From Deltaproteobacteria bacterium (GTDB lineage Bacteria; Desulfobacterota; DSM-4660; Desulfatiglandales; Desulfatiglandaceae): a stretch of 64,000 bases of DNA. The stretch is from assembly GCA_021737785.1 (NCBI GenBank), contig JAIPDI010000008.1:1-64000 (forward strand), in the 5' to 3' direction. How positions within the stretch are numbered: position 1 is the stretch's first letter; each line of letters opens with the position of its first letter. Positions 43,841 through 52,530 of this stretch are shown here, one piece after another. Under the pieces are notes generated by a model that saw only the letters and a list, made by a program, of their open reading frames with translations, searched no databases and was not told the DNA's origin. The position numbers and the translations under genes were made by a program.

Positions 43841-45097
43841 TCAGGGCGCGGCACTGCTTAAAGACCGGCGGTTCCGGATGGCCCGGATCCGATCCAGGAC
43901 AGGGGGATGGCTGTAGCTCAAAAAGACCTTGAGGGGGTGGGGTGTCAGGTTGGAGAGGGCGTCGACGCTCAGTTTTTTAAGGGCCGAGATCATGGACTCG
44001 GGCTTTTGGTAGGTATCCACGGCAAAGGCATCGGCCTCGTATTCATGCCTGCGGGAGAGGATATTCCCGAACACGGAAAGGACCATCTCAATGGGGGCAT
44101 ACAGGAACCCGAAAAAAAAGAGACTCGCATAGATGGAGACATGGTCCATGCGGAATGCCGCAAACAACGCTTGGTTGTTGATGAAAAGGGAGAGGATGTA
44201 GAACATCACCCCGCTGGTCAGGATGGATATGGCCACGGACTTGAGAATGTGTCCCATTTTGTAATGCCCCATTTCATGGGCAAGTACCGATACCAGTTCC
44301 TCCAGGGTCTGCTTTTCAATCAGGGTATCAAAAAGGACGATCCTTCTGAATCTGCCGAAACCGGTGAAAAACGCATTTGACTTGGTCGAGCGTCTGGAGC
44401 CGTCCATGGTGAATACGCCCTTGAGCTTGAAATTCTGCGTTTTTGCATAGTCTTCGATGGCCGCCTTTAGCTCACCCTCGGGAAGAGGGATGAATTTGTT
44501 GAAGATCGGCATGATGATCACCGGAGCGACAAACATGAGACATATCTGAAAGAGGGTCAACGCCATCCAGCACCATAGCCACGCCCACGGCCCGGCCTTT
44601 TCAAAAAACCAGAGCACGCCCGAAAACAGGAGGCCGCCGATCACGGCAGCCAGGATCCACGTCTTGAGGATATCCAGGACAAAGGTCTTCGGGGTGGTCT
44701 TGTTAAACCCGTATTTTTCTTCAATGACAAAGGTGCTGTAGATGGAAAACGGGATGGACACCCCTTGAGAGATCAGCATGAGGACGCCGGCAAAGATGAG
44801 GCCGGTCGGGATACTGCCCAGATGAAAGCCCCGGGCGAAATGATCAACATGGTTGAATCCCCCCAGGAGGATGAAGGCGATGATCAGCGGGGTGGCGATG
44901 GAATCGGCAACAAACCCGAATCGGGTTGTTTCTTTCAGGTATTCCTGCGATTTTCCATATTTTTCCCTGTCATAATACCCCGCGAACTCCTCGGGGAGCT
45001 CCGTACGTAAATAGCGCAAATTCAGAGTATCGACCACCAGGTCCAACAGGTAGTCGCCCACCAGAATTGCGAGAATAATGATGAGAAAAGGATTCAT
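43841..45097 (-). CDS. M48-family membrane metalloprotease (Ste24/HtpX-like)
   Basis: A 418-residue membrane zinc protease of the CAAX-protease 1/Ste24 type. About seven hydrophobic segments; zinc site HEMGH in VSVLAHEMGHYKMGHI and third ligand Glu in RRHEYEADAFAV. TKSNAFFTGFGRFRRIVLFDTLI is the family strand next to the active site. Ends PHPLKVFLSYSHPPVLDRI. Bacterial members take part in membrane-protein quality control. It appears monocistronic; the 45098-45408 gap upstream, between divergent genes, shows no further gene. Confidence 0.92.
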   Translation of the reverse strand: MNPFLIIILAILVGDYLLDLVVDTLNLRYLRTELPEEFAGYYDREKYGKSQEYLKETTRFGFVADSIATPLIIAFILLGGFNHVDHFARGFHLGSIPTGLIFAGVLMLISQGVSIPFSIYSTFVIEEKYGFNKTTPKTFVLDILKTWILAAVIGGLLFSGVLWFFEKAGPWAWLWCWMALTLFQICLMFVAPVIIMPIFNKFIPLPEGELKAAIEDYAKTQNFKLKGVFTMDGSRRSTKSNAFFTGFGRFRRIVLFDTLIEKQTLEELVSVLAHEMGHYKMGHILKSVAISILTSGVMFYILSLFINNQALFAAFRMDHVSIYASLFFFGFLYAPIEMVLSVFGNILSRRHEYEADAFAVDTYQKPESMISALKKLSVDALSNLTPHPLKVFLSYSHPPVLDRIRAIRNRRSLSSAAP

Positions 45098-45408
45098 TCA
45101 GCCCCCCGGGGATGGGCTTCCCGCCCGATCCTATTACTGCGGAGTTCTGCCGGTACTTTTGTCCGGCACCCTCTCTAATGGATTGCCCTTCCAAAGTCAA
45201 CACCCCCTGATCCTCGCCAGGCCGGATTATCTTATGATATGCCATTCATTGCCTCCCGTCCATATCCCTCCTGAAATGGACCCTCCAACCCCGTTGCCGC
45301 TGGAAATTCGTGAACCCTTACCTTTTCCCAGGGACGTCATGATTGAAGGGTTGCGATTTCTGAGAAATCCGCGTAAGCTCCGGCTCGAACGGAGGCGAGG
45401 ATGTTGCG
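45098..45408. other. Divergent intergenic stretch, nothing recognised
   Basis: 311 bp between the M48 protease and the ECF ATPase, transcribed apart. No S-component gene, riboswitch or strong promoter was recognised. Confidence 0.45.
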
Positions 45409-46242
45409 ATGATCAGGGTGGAGAATCTCTTTTACCGGTATGAGACAAAGAATGACCAGGTTCTCAACGGCATTTCCATGGAAATTGAACAGGGGAAACA
45501 CATCGGCGTCATCGGGCCGAACGGGTGCGGGAAAACCACGTTGGTCCGGCATCTCAACGGCCTCCTGGCCCCGACATCCGGGGAGATATGGGTCGATGGC
45601 ATGGATACCAGGGACCCTGTGGACGTCCAGAAGATTCGTCATCGGGTGGGGATGGTGTTTCAGAATCCGGACAGCCAGATCGTCGGCATGAGCGTGGAGG
45701 AAGACGTCTCTTTCGGCCCGGGCAACCTGCGACTCCCTCCCCTTGAAATACAAAAGAGGGTGGAGGAGTCCCTTGCCACGGTGGGGATGGAAGGCTTTGC
45801 CCGAAGGCCGCCCCACACCCTTTCGAACGGGGAAAAGCAACTGGTGGCCATTGCAGGGGTTCTGGCCATGGAACCGAGGCATATCATCTTCGACGAACCC
45901 ACGACCTATCTGGATCCATCCGCCCGGGAAAGGGTCCTGCAGGTCATCACCGGATTGAATGAACAGGGGATTACGATCGTGCATGTGACCCACGACATGG
46001 ATGCGATCGCTAAGGCGGATGAGATAATTGTAGTCCATGAGGGGAGGATAGCCCTGCGGGCAAGACCGGCGGAGGTGTTTGCCCGTGTGGAATGGCTCAG
46101 AGATCTTGGTATCGGCATCCCAAGGGTTACGGAAGTAATGTGGCGCTTAAGACAGAAGGGGGTGAATGTGCGTACCGATATCTTCTCCGTAGAGGACGCC
46201 TGTTCGGAACTGGCCGCCTTGATCAGGCCTCAGACCGGTTAG
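45409..46242 (+). CDS. Energy-coupling factor (ECF) transporter ATPase
   Basis: A 277-residue ABC ATPase of the CbiO/EcfA group. Walker A GPNGCGKTTL, Q-loop FQNPDSQIVG (typical for CbiO/EcfA), signature LSNGEKQ, Walker B HIIFDEPTTYLD and switch VTHDMDAI. After residue 230 a short C-terminal part. Energises vitamin or metal uptake with an EcfT protein, encoded 63 nt downstream. Only one ATPase is present, so a homodimer is implied, as for CbiO. Confidence 0.92.
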   Translation: MIRVENLFYRYETKNDQVLNGISMEIEQGKHIGVIGPNGCGKTTLVRHLNGLLAPTSGEIWVDGMDTRDPVDVQKIRHRVGMVFQNPDSQIVGMSVEEDVSFGPGNLRLPPLEIQKRVEESLATVGMEGFARRPPHTLSNGEKQLVAIAGVLAMEPRHIIFDEPTTYLDPSARERVLQVITGLNEQGITIVHVTHDMDAIAKADEIIVVHEGRIALRARPAEVFARVEWLRDLGIGIPRVTEVMWRLRQKGVNVRTDIFSVEDACSELAALIRPQTG

Positions 46243-46305
46243 ACCGTACAGCTTCGAATCTTTCACATGCCCCACTCCATATTTTAGGCACCGGACGCAT
46301 TTTCC

Positions 46306-47085
46306 ATGCATATAGGACAGTATATTCCCGGCGATTCATTGATCCATCGATTGGATCCGAGGGTTAAAATCGCTTCGACCATCGCCTTAAGTATATTGAT
46401 CTTGAGGGGGGGGGTGCCTACGGCGGCCTTGGTGAGCACATTTTTAATCGTCCTGGTTGCGTTATCCCGTCTCGGGATCACCGCTGTGGCCAAGGCCTTC
46501 AGGCCGGTCCTGGCCTTCTTTGCGCTCCTCTTCTTTGTTCATCTTTTTTTCACGGAAGGAACCCCGATTCCCCCGTTTCCTCCGTGGGCAGTGACTCCGA
46601 CGTACGAAGGTCTTTACAGGGGAATCATCACCACGTGGCAGTTCGCCCTCCTTATATTAAGCGCATCTCTCCTTACCCTGGCCACATTGCCGACGGAACT
46701 GGTCAGCGGCATCGAAAGACTCCTCCGGCCTCTCCAGCGGCTGGGGGTCCCCTCCCACGATCTGGCCATGATGGTATCCATCGCGTTGAGATTTGTGCCC
46801 ACATTTCTTGAGGAGATCGACAGGATCAAAACGGCACAGATGGCCAGGGGGGCCAGTTTCGGGTCCGGTCCAGTTCTTCGCAGGGCCCTGGCCGCCCTAT
46901 CCCTGTTGCTGCCCCTGGTGTTGAGCGCTTTTCGCAGGGCGGACGAACTCGTGACGGCCATGGAGGCACGGGGGTACCGAAGGGGCCCTCGCACCTATAT
47001 GAGGGGACTGACCATGCGCAGGGCGGATTATGTGGCCGTGATGGTGATGATGGGAATGATATGTCTTCATTTCGTCAGCGTGTGA
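46306..47085 (+). CDS. ECF transporter transmembrane protein (EcfT/CbiQ)
   Basis: A 259-residue membrane protein. Starts IGQYIPGDSLIHRLDPRVKI, the usual EcfT/CbiQ opening. The two Ala-Arg-Gly coupling motifs that dock on the ATPases are KTAQMARGASF and TAMEARGYRRG. No substrate-specific S protein or CbiM/CbiN is encoded nearby, so the substrate (cobalt, biotin or another) is unknown. Confidence 0.92.
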   Translation: MHIGQYIPGDSLIHRLDPRVKIASTIALSILILRGGVPTAALVSTFLIVLVALSRLGITAVAKAFRPVLAFFALLFFVHLFFTEGTPIPPFPPWAVTPTYEGLYRGIITTWQFALLILSASLLTLATLPTELVSGIERLLRPLQRLGVPSHDLAMMVSIALRFVPTFLEEIDRIKTAQMARGASFGSGPVLRRALAALSLLLPLVLSAFRRADELVTAMEARGYRRGPRTYMRGLTMRRADYVAVMVMMGMICLHFVSV

Positions 47086-47252
47086 ACGTATCATTTGAGA
47101 CGACGCCCGGATGTCGAATGCTCAGTGAGCAAGACCCACCCCCGCATCCTTAAGAGACATCGGGGATCTTCCAATACGGCCTTAGCACCTTATTCCGAGG
47201 TTTTCTGTAACAAAAAACAAGCAGATGATTGTGGGACGGTGACGTCTTTAAT

Positions 47253-47365
47253 TTGGAATAATGGAAGTATGGAATGATGGAATAATGGGTTTAAGGAAAA
47301 AAACCTTTCCTGGGTGATCCAGGTTCCTTTCCCAACCTTCCATTATTCCAGTATTCCAACATTCC
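47253..47365. repeat. Low-complexity inverted repeat of TGGAATAAT units
   Basis: Left part 47253-47287 is built of TGGAATAAT, GGAAGTA, TGGAATGA and TGGAATAAT; the right part 47338-47365 is its approximate inverse (CCATTATTCCAGTATTCCAACATTCC). The remaining 47086-47573 gap shows no gene. A piece near 47415 (GCCGCTTTGGTTGCGG) resembles the inverse of the dispersed repeat core. Confidence 0.5.
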
Positions 47366-47573
47366 AGATGTCTGGCAACATCGAACCCCCTTGATAATAA
47401 AAAGTCGCTCGAGAGCCGCTTTGGTTGCGGTTACCCGCTTTAGACATCTTTGATGGTCGTTTCTCTGCACCATGGGGAGGGGAGAAGTTGGTGCCTTACC
47501 GTAAGCGCGTGGGGGTGACCCTGGATCGCTTACCCGTTGTGCCGTTAAAAGCAGGACGAATCGATGTCGGGGG

Positions 47574-48074
47574 TTAATCCACGGCCTTGAATTTCTGTTT
47601 TACCGCGCCGCAGACAGGGCAGTTCTCCGGGGCCTCGTCCTCGCTGACATATCCACAGACCTGACAGACATAATAGACGGTGTGTCGTTCCGCCAGCATG
47701 TCGGTCATGGCCTTTTTGTAAAGGTCGGCATGGCGGCTTTCCACGTCGCGGGACTGGGAGAAGGCATTCGATACGCTCTCCTTCCCTTCATCCGATGCAT
47801 CCTTGATGAGTTTGGGGTATTCTTCCACATTGGCCTTGATCTCGTTCTGAAAAGCGGTTTCGATATTCTCTTCGGTAGAGCCGATCTTGCCGCGCATCAG
47901 CCGCAGGTACCTGCGGGCGTGGACCGATTCCGCGTCGGATACGGCCCGAAAGAGACGTGCAATCTGGGGGTAGCCGTCCTCCTCGGCCTTCTTGGCAAAG
48001 GCGTCGTTTCGCACCGCGGCCTTGGACTCGGCGGCAAACGCATAGGCGAGATTTTTTTCCGTATTTTCAGACAT
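47574..48074 (-). CDS. rbr: Rubrerythrin
   Basis: A 166-residue rubrerythrin that reduces peroxide in anaerobes. N-terminal ferritin-like diiron domain (about 1-130) with glutamates in AFAAESKAAVRND, AESVHARRY, AFQNEIKAN and DVESRHADLY; C-terminal rubredoxin Fe(SCys)4 in CQVCGYVSEDEAPENCPVCGA. The start at 48074 (MSENTEKN) has AAGGAG 9 nt upstream and gives the standard length; the frame extends 20 codons further. Neighbour of a second ferritin-like protein and an FAD reductase that may reduce rubredoxin. Confidence 0.95.
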   Translation of the reverse strand: MSENTEKNLAYAFAAESKAAVRNDAFAKKAEEDGYPQIARLFRAVSDAESVHARRYLRLMRGKIGSTEENIETAFQNEIKANVEEYPKLIKDASDEGKESVSNAFSQSRDVESRHADLYKKAMTDMLAERHTVYYVCQVCGYVSEDEAPENCPVCGAVKQKFKAVD

Positions 48075-48140
48075 ATTTCCGGGCTCCTTGGTGAAACCTG
48101 AGGCTGGATACTCGATACTGGAAACCGGCGACACGCGGGA

Positions 48141-48171
48141 CCTGACCCCCCTGATTAAATTCCGGGTCAGG
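48141..48171 (-). terminator. Hairpin between the two ferritin-like genes
   Basis: CCTGACCC pairs with GGGTCAGG (arms 48141-48148 and 48164-48171). It follows the 48280 gene stop in the minus direction; no clear T-run. It may end that transcript or separate rbr expression. Confidence 0.35.
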
Positions 48172-48279
48172 GTTCAAAGGGTTAACGATCTTGATTCAGC
48201 ATTCGATGTTGGATGTTCAAAATATGGAGCTTCGGCATGTCCAACGATGCCCCGCAGTCTCCCAATGGACCAAAGCTGC

Positions 48280-48741
48280 CTAATCTCCCATCTCGGCCAT
48301 GTGATCGTCGTAGAGTGTTTCGAGGGCCAGCTTGTGTTTGGCCTCCTCCTGGCGCAATAGCTTCAATACCTTGAGCAGTTCCGCATTATCTGTCTTTTCG
48401 GACAGATCTCTATAGAGTTGAAGGGATTTTTCTTCCCGTTTCATGGCAAGTCTCAGAATATCAGGATAGCCCATCCCCTTTTCGTATTTCATATCCTCGA
48501 TATAATTGCTTCGCTTGATATCGGTAATCCATTCAAATTTATACTCGGACAACTTGGTTTCACCTGTGAGCAGACCTTCCAACAGGGACTTGTGTTTCCG
48601 TTCCTCTTTGGCGAAATCCTCAAAGGCTTGCTTGGCCCCTGAATAGCTTTCCTGGCTGCTGGCATCTTCGTAAAAATCGATAGCCTCCTGCTCTTTGTCG
48701 ATGGCAAAGCGAACAATTTCTTCAACGGATTGAAAGCTCAT
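48280..48741 (-). CDS. Ferritin-like diiron protein without rubredoxin domain
   Basis: A 153-residue four-helix protein. Diiron carboxylates appear in DKEQEAIDFYED, AKEERKHKSLLEG, MKREEKSLQLYRDL and RQEEAKHKLALE. It is like the rubrerythrin N-terminal domain (DUF2202/erythrin type) but ends without a Cys4 domain. The start at 48741 has AAGGAG 7 nt upstream; the frame extends 21 codons further. Probably oxidative-stress defence or iron handling. Confidence 0.9.
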   Translation of the reverse strand: MSFQSVEEIVRFAIDKEQEAIDFYEDASSQESYSGAKQAFEDFAKEERKHKSLLEGLLTGETKLSEYKFEWITDIKRSNYIEDMKYEKGMGYPDILRLAMKREEKSLQLYRDLSEKTDNAELLKVLKLLRQEEAKHKLALETLYDDHMAEMGD

Positions 48742-48856
48742 GATTTTCTCCTTGCTAAGGTTGTCGTTAATGGCCATATTATAAGAAAATTTGTAGGATG
48801 TCAAAAAAATAGGCTACGGAAACAGACACATCACCCCCAAAAGGAGCGCAATACCG

Positions 48857-50041
48857 ATGACCGATTATCTGATTGTGGGAAATGGCGTTGCCGGGACCAC
48901 TGCCGCGGAAACCATTCGAAAGCAGGATAAAAACGGGTCTATCCTTACCCTAACGGATGAGGACCTCCCCTTCTATTACAGGATCCGGCTGAGCGAGTTC
49001 CTGACAGGGGACCTGTCCGATCAGAATCTGGTGGCGAAAGAGGAATCGTGGTACCAGGATCAGGAAATCAAGCTGAGGCTGAACGCCCGGGTGGTGAACG
49101 CAGAACCACGAGAAAAGACAGTCATCCTGAAGAACGGGGAGAGGATTTCCTATGACTCGCTCTTAGTCGCCACAGGTAGTCATTCCTTTATTCCGCCCAT
49201 TAAGGGTGCGGACAAAAAGGGGGTGTTTACCCTCCGTTCCATTCAGGATGCGCGCGACATCTTGGACTATGGCAAAGAGATCGGGGAGGTGGTCCTGATC
49301 GGGGGCGGCCTTCTCGGTCTAGAGGCAGGAAATGCCCTTCGGAAAGGGGGGAAAAGGGTGAAGGTCATAGAGTTCTTCCCCCGGCTCCTCCCAAGGCAAC
49401 TGGACGTGGAAGGGGCGAACAGGCTCCGGAAGATGTTGGAGGGGATGGGGTTTTCTTTCAAGCTGGGGGCCAAGACGGAGGAAATCATTGGAGAAGATCG
49501 CGTGGATGGCGTTCTCCTGGAAGGCGGCGAAAAATTGTCGGCAGAGATGATAATCATTTCCGCAGGCGTGCGTCCTAACCTGGAGTTGGCTGAATCACTG
49601 GGTCTCGACCGGGATAAGGGTATCCGGGTAAATGAACGGATGGAGACGAGCCAATCCGGAGTCTATGCGGCAGGCGACGTGGCTGAATTCAACGGAATCC
49701 CCTACGGCATATGGCCGGCGGCAGCGGAGCAGGGAAAGATAGCCGGAGGGAACATGGCAGGAGGAGATATGATATATAAAGGGACCACCATGGTCAACAC
49801 CCTTAAGGTGGCCGGAGTGGATCTGGCCTCTGCCGGCAATATCGATGCCGACAATGCACTGGAGGCCCGGGTTATCACGGGTGAAGGGGTTTACAAAAAA
49901 ATCGTCATGGATAACGGGCGGATTGTCGGCTGCATCATGCTGGGGGATACAAAGGGGTTTACAAAGATCACCCGGGCGATTGCGGATAAGCTGAACCTTT
50001 CTCAGATAGACGATCCAGCGGTGGTAAAAGGATTTCAATGA
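48857..50041 (+). CDS. NAD(P)/FAD-dependent oxidoreductase (rubredoxin reductase-like)
   Basis: A 394-residue flavoprotein. FAD site near the N-terminus IVGNGVAGTTAAETIRKQD, NAD site VVLIGGGLLGLEAGNALRKGG, second FAD motif GVYAAGDVAEF. Resembles rubredoxin reductases and the NirB flavin domain. AAAAGGAG precedes the ATG. It is divergent from the ferritin-like gene by 115 bp and may feed electrons to rubrerythrin or rubredoxin (inferred). Confidence 0.88.
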   Translation: MTDYLIVGNGVAGTTAAETIRKQDKNGSILTLTDEDLPFYYRIRLSEFLTGDLSDQNLVAKEESWYQDQEIKLRLNARVVNAEPREKTVILKNGERISYDSLLVATGSHSFIPPIKGADKKGVFTLRSIQDARDILDYGKEIGEVVLIGGGLLGLEAGNALRKGGKRVKVIEFFPRLLPRQLDVEGANRLRKMLEGMGFSFKLGAKTEEIIGEDRVDGVLLEGGEKLSAEMIIISAGVRPNLELAESLGLDRDKGIRVNERMETSQSGVYAAGDVAEFNGIPYGIWPAAAEQGKIAGGNMAGGDMIYKGTTMVNTLKVAGVDLASAGNIDADNALEARVITGEGVYKKIVMDNGRIVGCIMLGDTKGFTKITRAIADKLNLSQIDDPAVVKGFQ

Positions 50042-50244
50042 GTCTCCCTGAAAAAAGATGAAAAGGCGGCTGGAAAAACCCCGTGTGAACGTCCCTCTCG
50101 GCGTCACGCGCCGCTTCCGGTCCCGGGGCTTTCAGACCATGCCGCGCTTCCCGAGAGCGACATGGATTTTCCCTGCGCTTTAATGCGTCTCCCTGTTGAA
50201 TCCCATATGAACGCACGCTTACCCCAAGACAGAAGTGTTATGAC

Positions 50245-51336
50245 GTGACAAATAAGCAGCTCCAGCATTTTCAAAAGGCACTGACCGGATGGTACGCGAC
50301 CAACAAGAGGGAATTGCCGTGGCGAAACACAACAGACCCTTATGGCATCTGGGTTTCCGAGGTTATGCTGCAACAGACCCAGGTCAACACGGTGTTGCCG
50401 TTTTATGAAGTCTTTTTGCGGCGTTTCCCAGACATTCACGCCTTGGCCGGAGCGACTCAACAGGAGGTCCTGAAGTCCTGGGAAGGACTGGGGTATTATG
50501 CCCGTGCCCGCAATCTCTTCAAGGCCGCAGGGAAGGTCGTCCGGCAATACAAAGGAATGGTTCCGGAAGACTGGGAAGACTTTCGGAAACTGCCCGGCGT
50601 AGGGGATTACATTGCAGCAGCCGTACTCAGTATGGCCTTTGAAAAATCATATCCGGTGGTGGACGGCAATGTGAAGCGCGTCCTTTCCCGTCTCCTCCTC
50701 ATGGAAGACCCGGTAAATCAGCCGGCGTCTGATAAGCACTTCCGCCTGGCCGCCCTAAAGATCCTGGACTGCCGGAAACCGGGAACCTTCAACCAGGCCA
50801 TGATGGAGCTGGGGGCCATGGTCTGCAGACCGCGGCAGGCACTGTGCACCAGGTGCCCGGTGCATGATCTCTGTCTCGCATATCAGGGGGGTCGCGTCAC
50901 GGAATTTCCAAAGAGGGTGAAAAAAGGACCGATACCCCTGCATGCGGTTGCGGTAGGTGTCGTATTCAAAAATGGGCGGGTACTCATCACCCGCCGAAAA
51001 TCGGAAGGATTGCTGGGGGGGCTGTGGGAATTTCCAGGGGGAAAAATCCGAGAGGGAGAAATGCCCGAGACTGCCTGTGTGAGAGAGCTCAAAGAGGAGG
51101 CCAATCTGACCATCAAAGTGGATTCCCCCCTCTGCAGCATCAGGCACGCATACACCCATTTCAGGATCGTGATGGACGTCTTCTGCTGTTCGCATGTCTC
51201 CGGAAGGGTCCGGCTGAACGGTCCGGTGGATCATCGCTGGATCTCCCTCCGCAGGCTGGAGGATTATCCCTTTCCCAGGGCCAATCATAAATTCATGCCT
51301 CGTTTGCAGGAATATGCCCGTCATAAGGCGAGATAA
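50245..51336 (+). CDS. mutY: A/G-specific adenine glycosylase MutY
   Basis: A 363-residue DNA repair enzyme that removes adenine opposite 8-oxoguanine. Catalytic Glu in WVSEVMLQQTQV, helix-hairpin-helix LPGVGDYIAAAVLS, Asp in VDGNVKRVLSR, and the 4Fe-4S motif C-x6-C-x2-C-x5-C ending at CPVHDLC. The C-terminal Nudix-like domain (about 230-360) keeps GGKIREGEMPETAC and RELKEEANL. The start is GTG with no strong ribosome site; no earlier in-frame start was found. Probably co-transcribed with msrA, both for oxidative damage. Confidence 0.95.
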   Translation: MTNKQLQHFQKALTGWYATNKRELPWRNTTDPYGIWVSEVMLQQTQVNTVLPFYEVFLRRFPDIHALAGATQQEVLKSWEGLGYYARARNLFKAAGKVVRQYKGMVPEDWEDFRKLPGVGDYIAAAVLSMAFEKSYPVVDGNVKRVLSRLLLMEDPVNQPASDKHFRLAALKILDCRKPGTFNQAMMELGAMVCRPRQALCTRCPVHDLCLAYQGGRVTEFPKRVKKGPIPLHAVAVGVVFKNGRVLITRRKSEGLLGGLWEFPGGKIREGEMPETACVRELKEEANLTIKVDSPLCSIRHAYTHFRIVMDVFCCSHVSGRVRLNGPVDHRWISLRRLEDYPFPRANHKFMPRLQEYARHKAR

Positions 51337-51353
51337 ACCCAGGGGAGGGAAAC

Positions 51354-51926
51354 ATGTCAATGGATTCGCATGAAAACTGGCTGGAAACCGCCACCTTTGC
51401 AGGGGGGTGTTTCTGGTGCATGGAAGCGGATTTCAAGAAAGTGGAAGGCGTCATTACGGTTGTTTCCGGTTACACCGGAGGGCACACTGAAAATCCCACC
51501 TACGGAGAGGTTTGCCATGGCGACACCGGTCATGTGGAGGCCGTACAGGTGCATTACGATCCCAAAAAAATCTCCTATGAGAAGTTGCTGGATATCTTCT
51601 GGAGGCATGTGGACCCGACGGATGCGCGCGGTCAGTTTGTGGACAGGGGGACTCAATACCGGACTGCCGTCTTCTATCACAATGATCGGCAGAGAGAACT
51701 TGCAGAGATCTCAAAACAGTCTCTCGACCGTTCCGGGAAATTTGACAGCCCGATCGTCACAGACATCCTGCCGCTGGCCACATTTTACCCGGCCGAAGAT
51801 TACCATCAGGATTACCACAAGAAAGATCCGATGCAGTATCGGCAATATCGACTGGGATCGGGGAGGGATAGGTTCATTCAAAAGATATGGGACACACCAG
51901 AAAAGGGGGCTGAAAAAGGCCGGTAG
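51354..51926 (+). CDS. msrA: Peptide methionine sulfoxide reductase MsrA
   Basis: A 190-residue MsrA. Catalytic Cys in GGCFWCMEADF, substrate residues in GYTGGHTENPTYGEVCHGDTGH, and the end segment FYPAEDYHQDYHKKDP. The catalytic residue is Cys (TGT), not selenocysteine as in some relatives. GGGGAGGG precedes the ATG. Lies 17 nt after mutY. Confidence 0.96.
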   Translation: MSMDSHENWLETATFAGGCFWCMEADFKKVEGVITVVSGYTGGHTENPTYGEVCHGDTGHVEAVQVHYDPKKISYEKLLDIFWRHVDPTDARGQFVDRGTQYRTAVFYHNDRQRELAEISKQSLDRSGKFDSPIVTDILPLATFYPAEDYHQDYHKKDPMQYRQYRLGSGRDRFIQKIWDTPEKGAEKGR

Positions 51927-52025
51927 GGATGGCGAAACAGACCGGGGTGGGGGGAAGGCGCACGGCTATATCAGCCGCCGCCTTCCTTTTTTTAGGTGGG
52001 TGTAGAAAAGAGGTTGGGTAAGGGT

Positions 52026-52460
52026 CTACTCGACGGGATATCCGGCCTTTTCCCAGGCCGCCCATCCGCCCCCGAGGTTTCTAACATTCTTGTAGCCCAT
52101 ACGGCACAGGGTACAAGCCGTGAGGCATCCGCGGCCGCCGACCTTGCAGTAGACAAGAATCTTCGCATTTTTGTCGGGGATTTTCTTGTCCGCGCTGAAT
52201 TCAATCACACCTCTGGGGATATTGATGGCGCCGGGCACGTGGCCCATCTTGTATTCCTTTGGCTCCCGGCAATCCAGAAAGACCCAGCCGCCCTTATCGA
52301 GCATCTCTTTTGCCTCGGAAACGGATACTTCGCAGACGTCCTTTTTTGCCTCAGCGACAAAATCATCCGCGGTCATGTCCTTTGCCATGGACGGGGGAGC
52401 GCCAACGACAAGGAAACTCATCAACATTGCCGCGAATACCAGAAAACCAAATCTTCTCAT
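52026..52460 (-). CDS. Exported rhodanese-domain protein
   Basis: A 144-residue periplasmic single-domain rhodanese. Signal peptide MRRFGFLVFAAMLMSFLVV cut near SMAKD; domain SVSEAKEMLDKGGWVFLDCREP, active-site loop VYCKVGGRG with Cys as sulfur carrier, and the final NLGGGWAAWEKAGYPVE. The start at 52460 has GGAGG 7 nt upstream. It follows the multiheme cytochrome by 70 nt on the same strand, so a role in periplasmic sulfur or selenium redox with that cytochrome is possible. Confidence 0.9.
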   Translation of the reverse strand: MRRFGFLVFAAMLMSFLVVGAPPSMAKDMTADDFVAEAKKDVCEVSVSEAKEMLDKGGWVFLDCREPKEYKMGHVPGAINIPRGVIEFSADKKIPDKNAKILVYCKVGGRGCLTACTLCRMGYKNVRNLGGGWAAWEKAGYPVE

Positions 52461-52530
52461 AAATCTTCCTCCCTTTGTGAAATAAAGTTTTGCCATTATA
52501 TGGAAGCTTGCTCTTCAGCAATGCATTCCG

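Noticed and set aside
43500-43932. Short open frames between the IS element and the M48 gene
   Set aside because: No ribosome site or recognisable sequence; two of them lie partly inside the M48 gene on the opposite strand.
51354-51926. MsrA as a further selenoprotein
   Set aside because: The active-site codon in GGCFWC is TGT and the frame has no internal UGA.
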